This document shows, in pieces, positions 54,118 through 61,371 of a stretch of DNA of 64,000 nucleotides; within the stretch, counting starts at the first letter, position 1, and each line of letters starts with the position of its first letter. Origin of the DNA: Flammeovirgaceae bacterium UBA2366 (lineage in GTDB: Bacteria; Bacteroidota; Bacteroidia; Cytophagales; Cyclobacteriaceae); assembly GCA_002344065.1 (NCBI GenBank), contig DDTK01000013.1, positions 1 to 64,000 on the forward strand, in the 5' to 3' direction. A program made the translations under genes and the position numbers. The notes under the pieces were generated by a model, which was given only the letters and a program-made list of their open reading frames with translations, ran no database searches and was not told the origin of the DNA.

Positions 54118-54795
54118 ATGATTAGATTAATTTTATTAATCTCTCTGGTCTCTTTCAAAGAAACTTTTCCCCAGACCTACATCTTTGAGGGTGTGATTAC
54201 TTACAAGCATCAGGCCTTCATCAATGATGATCAACAAACTTATTCACCGATCGAAACAGAAGAAGTCTATCATAATGAGCGTTATTTGTTGAGACGAGTA
54301 TTAAGTGGCCGAGCCTTGGTTTTAACAGGAAACAGGGACATACTTTTGGATGCGGAAAACTTCAAGAGGATTCAAATTGACCATGACAAACATACTTATA
54401 CTGAACTTGATACTGCGCAGCCTGATAATTTCAAGCAATTCTCTGATATCCAGCTACTCAAAGAGGATACAATTTTAGGGCACAATTGTACGGTATATAA
54501 GTTTAGATATTTGCTTAAGAGTGAAGTCGCAACCTTGTATGGTGTTGAAATGAAGATGGATACGCTAACGTGCGAGTATTATATAAGCAGCAAACTAGAA
54601 TTAAGCAAACCAGAAGCGTTTGCGAAACTGCAAGGTTACCGGAATACTAAGTTGCTTGATGGAAGATTCAAGGGGATACCGCTAAAAATCATAACAACAA
54701 ATTCAAATGGTAATAAACTTATCGTTGAGGCTGTTAAGATTAAGCAGATTAAGGTTGATTTTATGAAAATACCCGACAGCTACATAAAGATGTAA
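54118..54795 (+). CDS. exported protein, GLPGLI/DUF4412-like, unknown role
   Basis: Protein of 225 residues with a signal sequence (IRLILLISLVSFKETFPQ). The mature part is beta-strand rich, with YIFEGVITYKHQAF and, near the end, GRFKGIPLKIITTNSNGNKL, which sits where GLPGLI-family proteins carry their namesake motif. I consider that family likely but not certain. The ATG at 54088 is a possible earlier start; 54118 places the signal peptide at the N-terminus. It lies inside the peptide locus, 100 nt after the first peptide gene, so a role with the exported peptides is possible. Confidence 0.7.
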   Translation: MIRLILLISLVSFKETFPQTYIFEGVITYKHQAFINDDQQTYSPIETEEVYHNERYLLRRVLSGRALVLTGNRDILLDAENFKRIQIDHDKHTYTELDTAQPDNFKQFSDIQLLKEDTILGHNCTVYKFRYLLKSEVATLYGVEMKMDTLTCEYYISSKLELSKPEAFAKLQGYRNTKLLDGRFKGIPLKIITTNSNGNKLIVEAVKIKQIKVDFMKIPDSYIKM

Positions 54796-54897
54796 CTTTA
54801 ACTCAAGTTAATACTACATTCTTTCAATTACATTATAATGATTTTTTACGCTAATAGAATTTAAAATCAAAAGGGCAGCATACAAGTATAGAATGAT

Positions 54898-55710
54898 ATG
54901 ATATGGAATAAATTGTTTTCAAGAATATTCAAATGTTTTATGCTGTTCACTTGGATTATGCTATTCACCTTAAAACTTCATGCCCAAGACATTCAGACTA
55001 TACTTTCAAATCATTATAAAGCTTTAGGAGCAAAGGAGAACTGGGATTCTATTCGAAGCGCTATCTTTGTGTACACAGACAGCTCATTGAAAGAAATGAG
55101 TAATACGGAGTCATTCGGAAATGCATTTCAATCTAAAATTGCCATAAAAATAAATAAACGTGTAGGCAATCACATTTACGAAAGATTTATTTCTTATTCT
55201 CCGAACGATTCTACAAATACTTCATCAACATGTTACAACGGCAGAGACTATTGGCGTCAAAAAATAGGAGGCCCCATAGAATCATTCTCGGACTTTAGTG
55301 CGCGCTATGGTAAGTTCACTCGCATTGGTCAAACCATGCTATTATCACGAGCTGATTCTATAAAAAGTTTGGGGACAAAGGAGCTGCTTAAGGATAACCA
55401 GTCGATTCTCTGTCTCGTATTGGAGTTACAGATTGACGGAACGAGTACTTACTTTTTTATAAACTCGAAAACCTGGCTCGTAGAGGCCTCACGCCACCTT
55501 TCATTAAGCGAAAAAAATCCAACAACATACTATACTAATTACAAGTTGGTAAGTGGATTGATGTTTCCATTCCAAGAAACAGTGAAAAAGAATGACACAT
55601 TAGTCAGCTTAATAGAATACCGATCAATTAAGCTGAACATAGATATTCCCGATTGGATCTTTGATAGTCAAACAACATTTAATACAATTCTTAATTCTAT
55701 TAATCACTAA
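54898..55710 (+). CDS. exported protein, LolA-like fold suspected
   Basis: Protein of 270 residues with a signal (CFMLFTWIMLFTLKLHAQ). The mature chain begins DIQTILSNHYKALGAKENWD, the usual opening of LolA-like or outer-membrane lipoprotein-sorting-type proteins in Bacteroidota. It continues with antiparallel strands (SKIAIKINKRVGNHIYERF, SILCLVLELQIDGTSTYFF). No catalytic motif. It ends 11 nt before the eight-cysteine peptide gene, so the two are in one transcript. Possible roles are binding the peptide, protecting the producer, or an unrelated envelope function. Confidence 0.68.
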   Translation: MIWNKLFSRIFKCFMLFTWIMLFTLKLHAQDIQTILSNHYKALGAKENWDSIRSAIFVYTDSSLKEMSNTESFGNAFQSKIAIKINKRVGNHIYERFISYSPNDSTNTSSTCYNGRDYWRQKIGGPIESFSDFSARYGKFTRIGQTMLLSRADSIKSLGTKELLKDNQSILCLVLELQIDGTSTYFFINSKTWLVEASRHLSLSEKNPTTYYTNYKLVSGLMFPFQETVKKNDTLVSLIEYRSIKLNIDIPDWIFDSQTTFNTILNSINH

Positions 55711-55721
55711 AATTTATCATT

Positions 55722-55949
55722 ATGAAAAGTAATATTAAAAAGTTTCAGGAGTTCCGCTTAAGTAACAAACAACTTGTTGCAATTAAGGGTGGATCGGGTT
55801 GTGTTTGTCATCAGGCTGTGCCGTATGATTGTGAGTACCTGGGAGGTTATCAACCAGGGACTGGAGCATTTTATAACTGTATGGTTGCAGGCTATCAGGG
55901 CTGCTGTGCAGTGGATACCACTTGTCATTGCCCACCTGTAATAGGATAG
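55722..55949 (+). CDS. double-glycine leader peptide with eight-cysteine core, 75 aa
   Basis: Peptide precursor. The leader SNIKKFQEFRLSNKQLVAIK ends in GG at 23-24, the site normally cut by C39 peptidase-transporters. The 51-residue core is glycine-, tyrosine- and cysteine-rich: cysteines at 27, 29, 37, 53, 61, 62, 68 and 70, an even number that could give four disulfides. The core has few charges. It follows the LolA-like gene by 11 nt. Bacteriocin-like or signalling activity are both possible; no lanthipeptide or radical-SAM gene is nearby, so disulfides are the likeliest modification. Confidence 0.82.
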   Translation: MKSNIKKFQEFRLSNKQLVAIKGGSGCVCHQAVPYDCEYLGGYQPGTGAFYNCMVAGYQGCCAVDTTCHCPPVIG

Positions 55950-55974
55950 TATTATTTTCTTAACCTCTACAGTT

Positions 55975-56066
55975 TATTCCAATCTCATTAGAATGGGATT
56001 TCGCATGTTTGGTATGCAGCAGTTTTCGCAAAACCTGCCGCGGATACCGAAAAGCGAATGAGTAGG
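55975..56066 (+). promoter_or_regulatory. repeat module B: palindrome, extended hairpin and GAGTAGG before a peptide gene
   Basis: Palindrome TATTCCAAT-CTC-ATTAGAATG (55975-55995), the box GCATGTTTGG, then a long hairpin 56011-56048 (GGTAT/ATACC, GCAG/CTGC, GTTTT/AAAAC around CGC), then GAGTAGG (56060-56066), 21 nt before the peptide start. The architecture and spacing equal module A while the hairpin sequences differ. Confidence 0.62.
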
Positions 56067-56086
56067 TAAAATTAAAACTTAAAATT

Positions 56087-56317
56087 ATGAAGTTAGCACA
56101 ATTCACAAGATTTCAAATCGCAAATGATGAATTGAAGGTCATCAAGGGTGGGATTACATGCAGTTTTTCCGTAACTTTTAGTGATGGTTCACAATTTAGC
56201 GATAGCGGTTCTTGTTCAGGCTCAACAGTGGCGGAATGTAACCAATACGCAGTTCAAAATTGCAATGGATGGGCCGCTGGTGGTGCAACACAGTGTAATT
56301 ATTACTGCCTGGCATAA
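56087..56317 (+). CDS. double-glycine leader peptide with six-cysteine core, 76 aa
   Basis: Peptide precursor with leader KLAQFTRFQIANDELKVIK and GG at residues 21-22. The 54-residue core is rich in serine, glycine, asparagine and glutamine, with cysteines at 25, 43, 51, 59, 70 and 74, enough for three disulfides. It is preceded by repeat module B. Its leader aligns with those of the peptides at 55722 and 53817 (FxxFxIxN/S, then IKGG). It is followed after 72 nt by the thioredoxin-type gene pair. Export and oxidative folding are inferred. Confidence 0.82.
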   Translation: MKLAQFTRFQIANDELKVIKGGITCSFSVTFSDGSQFSDSGSCSGSTVAECNQYAVQNCNGWAAGGATQCNYYCLA

Positions 56318-56389
56318 TGTGTTGACAAGTAAATGTTTTAGGCAAAAGCAAATCATCGACAGTTTGCTTTTGCCTCCTTTGTCTATACC

Positions 56390-57292
56390 ATGAAAATTTT
56401 CACGGCTCTATATTTTTGCTCCCTACTTTATGGGTTTGCATCAGACGATGTAAACTCAAATGAACCGCGTATCGATATTGTTGATAAAACCGGTTCGCAG
56501 AATTTTGGTTTTTACTTCATCGATCAATTTGGAGACATTAAAAATCATTTCTTGTTCAAAAATCACGAAGTTGGCGCTAATCACTACACGATTCATACAT
56601 CAAACCCGCTGCTCATTATACTAACGAAAGGTAATTTTTCTGCACATCCTGTTTTTATTGAACCAGGTGATACCTGTGAAATATACTTTGATGGCGAATC
56701 TTACCAGATTAAAGGGCAAAAGAGTTCTGAAGACCTGAGTATTTTCAGCGCACTCGAGCGAGAGCTTGGATATGTTTTTCCAGACTTCAGCGGAATAAAA
56801 TTAAGTAAACGATTAGATTTAACTTATTTACTAGAACAACACAAAAAAAGATATTTTGACCGCAAGGAATTTCTTGATAATTATGAAAGGGAACACATTG
56901 TTTCAAGCAGGTATGCAGAAGTGGCAAAACAAGCTATATACTATAAGTATTTAAGAGGAATTTTATATCCATTTTATGTATCAGGCGATACTGAAAAATT
57001 GGAATCCACGGATATTTCTGAAACGTACTATTTGCAGGTACTTAGAATACTTGAACCAGCATCGTTCGATGACTCACTCCTTTTTCTTGAAGATTACAGA
57101 CTGTTTGTTTGGAACTATTGCCGGTTTTTAAGTAGAGAGTACTTAGGTACGTCTGAAGAATTTAGTTCACTTTTTGAGTGTGCCAAAGCAAATTTTAGCG
57201 GCAAAACCAGGGATTTTTTAATGTTCTATATTCTAAAAAATACAGCGGGTCAGGTTTTTATAGTTTTAAAGCATGTGTTCAATACTTCCTAG
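56390..57292 (+). CDS. N-terminal part of a frameshifted TlpA-like protein
   Basis: Exported protein (signal KIFTALYFCSLLYGFAS) of 300 residues. It resembles the N-terminal, DUF4369-like and helical region of TlpA-type disulfide reductases of Bacteroidota: HPVFIEPGDTCEIYFDGESY followed by long helices. The frame ends shortly after GKTRDFLMFYILK. In the next frame the sequence continues without a stop as KYSGSGFYSFKACVQYFLEN into the thioredoxin domain at 57334. The switch is at CTA AAA AAT (57233-57241), an A6 run fitting a -1 slippage site or a one-base deletion. Probably one gene of about 469 codons. Confidence 0.72.
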   Translation: MKIFTALYFCSLLYGFASDDVNSNEPRIDIVDKTGSQNFGFYFIDQFGDIKNHFLFKNHEVGANHYTIHTSNPLLIILTKGNFSAHPVFIEPGDTCEIYFDGESYQIKGQKSSEDLSIFSALERELGYVFPDFSGIKLSKRLDLTYLLEQHKKRYFDRKEFLDNYEREHIVSSRYAEVAKQAIYYKYLRGILYPFYVSGDTEKLESTDISETYYLQVLRILEPASFDDSLLFLEDYRLFVWNYCRFLSREYLGTSEEFSSLFECAKANFSGKTRDFLMFYILKNTAGQVFIVLKHVFNTS

Positions 57293-57333
57293 AAAATTGT
57301 TCTATTCCTTCCTATCGGGAGTCTATTCTGCAA

Positions 57334-57798
57334 ATGGAGCGCTATTCTCAAAGCGATTGGGTCAGTGGTTATCGAAATGAGGTTCTTAAAAAGACAACTG
57401 AAGAGAGTATTCCATTAGGCAACCTTATTCAAGCCCAAAGTGGTAAGTTGATTTATATAGATTTTTGGGCTAGTTGGTGTGGCCCCTGTTTACAAGAGTT
57501 GCCTGATTCATATAATCTGCAGATTAAATTAAAAGACAGGAATGTTGTTTTTATCTATGTATCAATTGATCATCAGGTTCAATCTTGGCGAACAGCTATT
57601 AACAAGCATTTTAAAGATGACTCTAATCATTATTTATTAAGCCCGGAATCCTTATTAGCCAAAGCCATTGGCGTACCACCCATTCCACGTTATATGATCC
57701 TGAATCCAGAGGGGAATATTTTAGCGTGGTATGCATTTAAGCCATCTGATCCTGATATAATACACGTCTTTGATAGACTCCTTAAGGATACTCATTAG
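57334..57798 (+). CDS. thioredoxin domain, C-terminal part of the frameshifted TlpA-like protein
   Basis: Thioredoxin-fold segment of 154 residues from the listed ATG. The frame is in fact open from 57199 and joins the upstream gene by a -1 shift near 57238. The active site is DFWASWCGPCLQELP, and the cis-proline loop is VPPIPRYMILNPEGN. Such TlpA domains reduce or isomerise disulfides in the periplasm. In this locus the obvious clients are the six- and eight-cysteine peptides encoded directly upstream. A free-standing protein from 57334 would lack a signal peptide, so the fused form is more sensible. Confidence 0.78.
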   Translation: MERYSQSDWVSGYRNEVLKKTTEESIPLGNLIQAQSGKLIYIDFWASWCGPCLQELPDSYNLQIKLKDRNVVFIYVSIDHQVQSWRTAINKHFKDDSNHYLLSPESLLAKAIGVPPIPRYMILNPEGNILAWYAFKPSDPDIIHVFDRLLKDTH

Positions 57799-57859
57799 CG
57801 CTAACTATTTGAAATTTACATTGACTTAGGATTGTTTTCAATCACCCTCCATAACGATT

Positions 57860-57880
57860 CATTCCAATCCTATTAGAATA
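57860..57880 (+). repeat. palindromic repeat copy 3, at the left end of the IS66 remnant
   Basis: CATTCCAAT-CCT-ATTAGAATA, the same element as at 53709 and 55975, with one changed outer base. After 11 nt the IS66 end begins. No GAGTAGG box follows. Confidence 0.65.
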
Positions 57881-57914
57881 GCTGTTGCACAGTAACCGTC
57901 CGGTAAACTACATC

Positions 57915-57945
57915 TTTCTCTGGTATCTTGGTCGACATAACTTTG
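57915..57945 (+). promoter_or_regulatory. promoter of the IS66 tnpA gene
   Basis: TTTC at 57915-57918, a 19-nt spacer, and TAACTTTG at 57938-57945 match the Bacteroidota TTTG-N19-TAnnTTTG promoter with one mismatch. The start codon follows 15 nt later. Confidence 0.6.
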
Positions 57946-57960
57946 GGAAAAATTTAAGCT

Positions 57961-58275
57961 ATGGAGAATTCTACAGACCAGACCACGCAGCAGTTAATGT
58001 TTTCACTTGTTGAACTATGGAGCTCCAGCGACTTAACACAGCTGGACTTTTGCAGAAAAAAGGAGCTCAACTATCAAAAATTCCATTACTGGCTGAGGAA
58101 GTACAAAGTGATCCGGAGAGAAGTAACTTCTGACAAGGTAGCGGCATCCTTCGTAAAAGTGGACTTACCTTCGATGGTGACGACCGGAGTGGTTGAGCTC
58201 TGCCTTCCGGATGGACGAAAGCTTATATTCCATCAGCCTGTTGAAGTTGCTGTTCCTCGAAGCTTACTGTCCTAA
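57961..58275 (+). CDS. tnpA: IS66 family accessory protein TnpA
   Basis: Protein of 104 residues. The helix-turn-helix-like part LTQLDFCRKKELNYQKFHYW followed by LRKYKV, and the C-terminal VELCLPDGRKLIFHQPVEV, are the signature of the IS66 TnpA accessory protein. The stop TAA overlaps the ATG of the truncated tnpB by one base, as in complete IS66 elements. The reading frame looks intact, but without tnpB and tnpC the element cannot move by itself. It inserted or decayed within the peptide locus. Confidence 0.88.
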   Translation: MENSTDQTTQQLMFSLVELWSSSDLTQLDFCRKKELNYQKFHYWLRKYKVIRREVTSDKVAASFVKVDLPSMVTTGVVELCLPDGRKLIFHQPVEVAVPRSLLS

Positions 58276-58307
58276 TGTTCTCACTGGGCCAGGCTCACCG
58301 GTATTAA
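58275..58307 (+). pseudogene. truncated IS66 tnpB (ten codons)
   Basis: Begins MFSLGQAHRY, the typical TnpB start (MFSLxxxxxY), then TAA. The rest of tnpB is gone; the sequence changes at about 58305 to the flank containing palindromic repeat copy 4. Confidence 0.7.
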
Positions 58308-58313
58308 TGAAGC

Positions 58314-58362
58314 CACTCCAATCTTATTAGAATGGGTTTTTGCATGTTTGGCGTGGAAGTCA
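58314..58362 (+). repeat. palindromic repeat copy 4 with GCATGTTTGG box
   Basis: CACTCCAAT-CTT-ATTAGAATG (58314-58334), then GGGTTTTTGCATGTTTGG, which matches the downstream part of module B (GGGATTTCGCATGTTTGG). The long hairpin and the GAGTAGG box are missing. The VKOR gene starts 44 nt after the palindrome. Confidence 0.62.
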
Positions 58363-58377
58363 ATCGCAAAATGTCAA

Positions 58378-60024
58378 ATGAAAATTCACTATCAAATCTC
58401 ACCACAGTATAACGGAGTAGCGGCAATCAAGAACCTGATTGGATTGTTAAGAGTAAAGGTATCAGCAAAAGCTCTTGAAGAAGTAAGGCAAAGTCCTCAA
58501 TATCCATCATTAGACTCGTTATCAACCGTACTTTCAGATTGGAATATTGAGAATATGGGGGTACGTCTTTCATTGGATCAACTGGTCGAAATACCTTACC
58601 CCGCAATAGGCCATCTTCGCAAAAACAATGGCCATTTTGTGGTGCTTCAAAAATTAGTTAATGGTACAATGCATCATATAGATCCCGAGGAGGGAGAAGT
58701 GACAGAACAGTTGGAAAATTTTGGAGAGAAATGGTCAGGTGTTGTTTTACTGGTTCAGGCCAACGAAAAGTCGGGAGAACCTGATTACAAGAAAAAAAGG
58801 AAGATAGAATTATTTAACCAAGCGAGTTCAACGCTTTCCCTATTACTCACGGTGGGATTAATTCTATTTCCTGCCTTTTTGTTGCAACCCTCACTTATTC
58901 CACTGTATACTATTAAATTAATAGGAGGCATACTTGCAATTATTCTCTTATTAAAGCAGTTTGGAAACACCAGCCCAACAGTAAGCTCGTTTTGCCGATT
59001 AGGAGGTAAATCGGATTGCGATGACGTTATCCATTCCCCTGCTTCAAAACTGTTTGGCATAGTTCACCTTTCAGAGCTTGGTGTTCTTTATTTTTTGGGT
59101 AGTATTATTTTTATTGGTCTTTCAGGTTTTAGCGGGCATTCAACGGCAGGTTGGCTGTTGGTTTTGAATAGTCTTGTTTTGCCTTTCACATTATTTTCTA
59201 TCTACTATCAATGGCGGGTTTTGAAAAAGTGGTGCCCGTTATGCCTGGCAGTGATGGCAATTTTTTGGTTTGAATTTATTGCATTAATGGTGGGAGATAA
59301 ACCGTATTCATTTCAAATAAACAACTCCTTTTTTGCGTTTTTTAGTTTCTCATTGCCACTTGCTTTTTGGCTTACAGTCCGCGAGCGGTTTATGGATGCG
59401 TTTAAAATTCAGGGCATTGAGCAGAACCTAAATAAGTTCAAGAAAAGTGAAAGAGTCTTTCAGGCCTTACTGGAACAAGAATCCCAAGTTGACATTGAAA
59501 ATTTTACTACTGAATTACAGTCAGGATCGGAAGATGCCAAAGTTGAATTAACAATTGTGAGTAATCCTTTTTGTGGCCCTTGCTCGTATGCACACACCGT
59601 TATAGATGATTTGTTGGAGCGTTTTGGAGATAAAATCAATGTCAGGTTTAGGTTCACAGTTAATCCTTCAGATACAACCGCTAAAGCAACTCGAATGGTG
59701 CGTCACCTGATTGCCCACGCACTAAATGGTCCAGAACAAAACACGAGAGTGTTGCTAGCAAGTTGGTTTTCAGCGAACGGAAGGGCAAACATTGATCGAT
59801 GGATGGCTCAAAATCCACTGAGCGAAGTCTCAAATGTGGAGAAAACAGACTCAATCTTAAAAAACCATGCAGATTGGTGCAAGAGAATTAACATTAAGGC
59901 AACACCAACTATTTTCATTAATGGTAAAAAAGTACCGGAGGAATTCTCAGTGAGCGATTTGCGCTTTCAAATCAGAAAAATTTTAGAGAAAGAGCCTGTT
60001 AGCGTGCCCGAACCAGTTTCCTGA
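58378..60024 (+). CDS. VKOR-thioredoxin membrane protein with degenerate C39-like domain
   Basis: Protein of 548 residues. Residues 1-130 look like a C39-type peptidase fold with the histidine (NNGHFVVLQ) and aspartate (HHIDPEEGE), but the cysteine expected near QYNGVAAIKNLIGLL is absent, so cleavage is unlikely. From about 155, five membrane helices form a vitamin K epoxide reductase domain with GGKSDCDDVIHS and the redox motif KKWCPLCLAVM. The C-terminal thioredoxin domain has NPFCGPCSYAH and the cis-proline loop ATPTIFING. It should create disulfides outside the cytoplasm. The ATG at 58378 was chosen; a TTG lies ten codons upstream. Confidence 0.88.
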   Translation: MKIHYQISPQYNGVAAIKNLIGLLRVKVSAKALEEVRQSPQYPSLDSLSTVLSDWNIENMGVRLSLDQLVEIPYPAIGHLRKNNGHFVVLQKLVNGTMHHIDPEEGEVTEQLENFGEKWSGVVLLVQANEKSGEPDYKKKRKIELFNQASSTLSLLLTVGLILFPAFLLQPSLIPLYTIKLIGGILAIILLLKQFGNTSPTVSSFCRLGGKSDCDDVIHSPASKLFGIVHLSELGVLYFLGSIIFIGLSGFSGHSTAGWLLVLNSLVLPFTLFSIYYQWRVLKKWCPLCLAVMAIFWFEFIALMVGDKPYSFQINNSFFAFFSFSLPLAFWLTVRERFMDAFKIQGIEQNLNKFKKSERVFQALLEQESQVDIENFTTELQSGSEDAKVELTIVSNPFCGPCSYAHTVIDDLLERFGDKINVRFRFTVNPSDTTAKATRMVRHLIAHALNGPEQNTRVLLASWFSANGRANIDRWMAQNPLSEVSNVEKTDSILKNHADWCKRINIKATPTIFINGKKVPEEFSVSDLRFQIRKILEKEPVSVPEPVS

Positions 60025-61273
60025 ATTCATAAAATAATCTTTCCAATAACCTTAAATCTTCTGTAATAATCTCGGTAACACCGGATAGCTGTTGTTTGAA
60101 GGGGAGTGTTTGTGAAAGATTGGTATGTAACCCTTCCGGTAGTTCAATGGTTACTATGTATTTCTCTTCTGAGGGCAGTTGCGAAACGGATACGATTGTT
60201 CCGGTTATTGTACCGAATTGCTCAAAGGGATAGTTCTCAAGCTTTATGTTAACCCTCTGCCCCGTTTTTACTTTACCCGAACCCTGTACCGGCAACGATG
60301 CCCTTGCTGTCAGGCTGCCCTCTGCGGGTATTACCGATACCACCGATTTTCCAGCTTCAATAAACCTGTCATTTTCCGCAACAACAAGCCAGGCAACTAT
60401 TCCCGGTGCAGCGGCCATAAGCAGGTATGTTTGTTTCCATGTTGAGATGTTAGCCAGCAATTCCTTTCGTGCATTTTCTACGGCCATAAGCAGTCTTTGC
60501 TGCTGTTCATTTCTTTGTAGTTCAAGGTCAGAAATTTGTTTTGCAAGTTGATTGAGTTGTAATTCATTGTTGAGTAAGGTAATCTCTGCATTTCGGGCAG
60601 CTCTTATTTGCTGAAGCCATGTGCTTTTAGCCTGATTAAAATCCATGGCTGCGGTTACTTGCTGAACAAATAAGACAGAGTCAGTTTTAAATTTTTCCCT
60701 GGCAAGCTCAAGTTCCTGTTGCGAAAACTTATTCTGAATGACTATTGCACTATGAAGTTTTTTATGTGTGGCCTCCTGTTTTTTTAATTGGCTTATCTGC
60801 ACATCAAAAGCCCGTGCTTCTTCAAATGTTTTCAAAGCGGTTGTTTCTGCCAACAAACGTGAATAACCAGGTTCAAGGTCGCCAAGTGAACCAATCGGGC
60901 TTTGAACAGGCAAATTATCCTGAACAAGTTTTTCGAGCGCAAGTACTGCATCAACGTTAGCGGTTGATAGGATAAAGCCAATCACATCACCAGGCAAAAC
61001 GGGTTCGTTGTCTTTTTTTACAATAACTAAGCTTCCATTAGCTCTTGCAATGCTTGTTACGGGGGCGGGTATGGTGGTGATCAGCAGGTTGGCAGTAAGA
61101 ATATCGGGATATTTGACAAACCAACTGATCGCGAGCATACTGAGCAGCACAATAAAAATCACGGTAATTCCCCACTGTATAATCCGCCCGGGCACGTGGC
61201 TGATTACTTCCTGAACCTCCTCGCTTCTTAATTCGATTGGATTTAATTCAGGGTTAAATTTCAGATTACTCAT
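59999..61273 (-). CDS. HlyD family secretion adaptor
   Basis: Periplasmic adaptor of 424 residues. One membrane helix (WGITVIFIVLLSMLAISWFV) is followed by a lipoyl-like half (ILTANLLITTIPAPVTSIAR), a long coiled-coil hairpin (QLKKQEATHKKLHSAIVIQN to LLMAVENARKELLANISTWK), and the second lipoyl/beta-barrel half (GIVAWLVVAENDRFIEAGKS). In Bacteroidota such adaptors pair with C39-type ABC transporters that export double-glycine peptides. No ABC gene is in the window. Its 3' end overlaps the end of the convergent VKOR gene by 26 bases. Confidence 0.92.
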   Translation of the reverse strand: MSNLKFNPELNPIELRSEEVQEVISHVPGRIIQWGITVIFIVLLSMLAISWFVKYPDILTANLLITTIPAPVTSIARANGSLVIVKKDNEPVLPGDVIGFILSTANVDAVLALEKLVQDNLPVQSPIGSLGDLEPGYSRLLAETTALKTFEEARAFDVQISQLKKQEATHKKLHSAIVIQNKFSQQELELAREKFKTDSVLFVQQVTAAMDFNQAKSTWLQQIRAARNAEITLLNNELQLNQLAKQISDLELQRNEQQQRLLMAVENARKELLANISTWKQTYLLMAAAPGIVAWLVVAENDRFIEAGKSVVSVIPAEGSLTARASLPVQGSGKVKTGQRVNIKLENYPFEQFGTITGTIVSVSQLPSEEKYIVTIELPEGLHTNLSQTLPFKQQLSGVTEIITEDLRLLERLFYEFRKLVRAR

Positions 61274-61371
61274 GGATTAAATATACAAACCAATAGCTGT
61301 TCCGTCATAATGTTGTCTTGATGAACATTCCCTCACTTTTCCTAATTTAGCTCCTCAAATTTGAACGGATT

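Larger units (their letters stand above)
57892..58307 (+). mobile_element. IS66-family remnant (left end, tnpA, first codons of tnpB)
   Basis: The left end GTAACCGTCCGGTAAACT has the GTAA-start form of IS66 terminal inverted repeats. It is followed by a promoter (TTTC-N19-TAACTTTG), tnpA, and the start of tnpB (ATG TTC TCA CTG..., MFSLGQAHRY) that stops after ten codons at 58305-58307. The transposase tnpC and the right end are missing. The palindromic repeat flanks it on both sides. Confidence 0.78.

Noticed and set aside
53709..58334. Palindromic repeats considered as a CRISPR array
   Set aside because: Only four copies, spaced by hundreds to thousands of bases with genes between, and no cas genes.
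53709..58362. Palindromic repeats considered as integron attC sites with gene cassettes
   Set aside because: The repeats precede small genes, but no GTTRRRY/RYYYAAC core pair or integrase gene is visible, and the palindrome arms are unlike attC.
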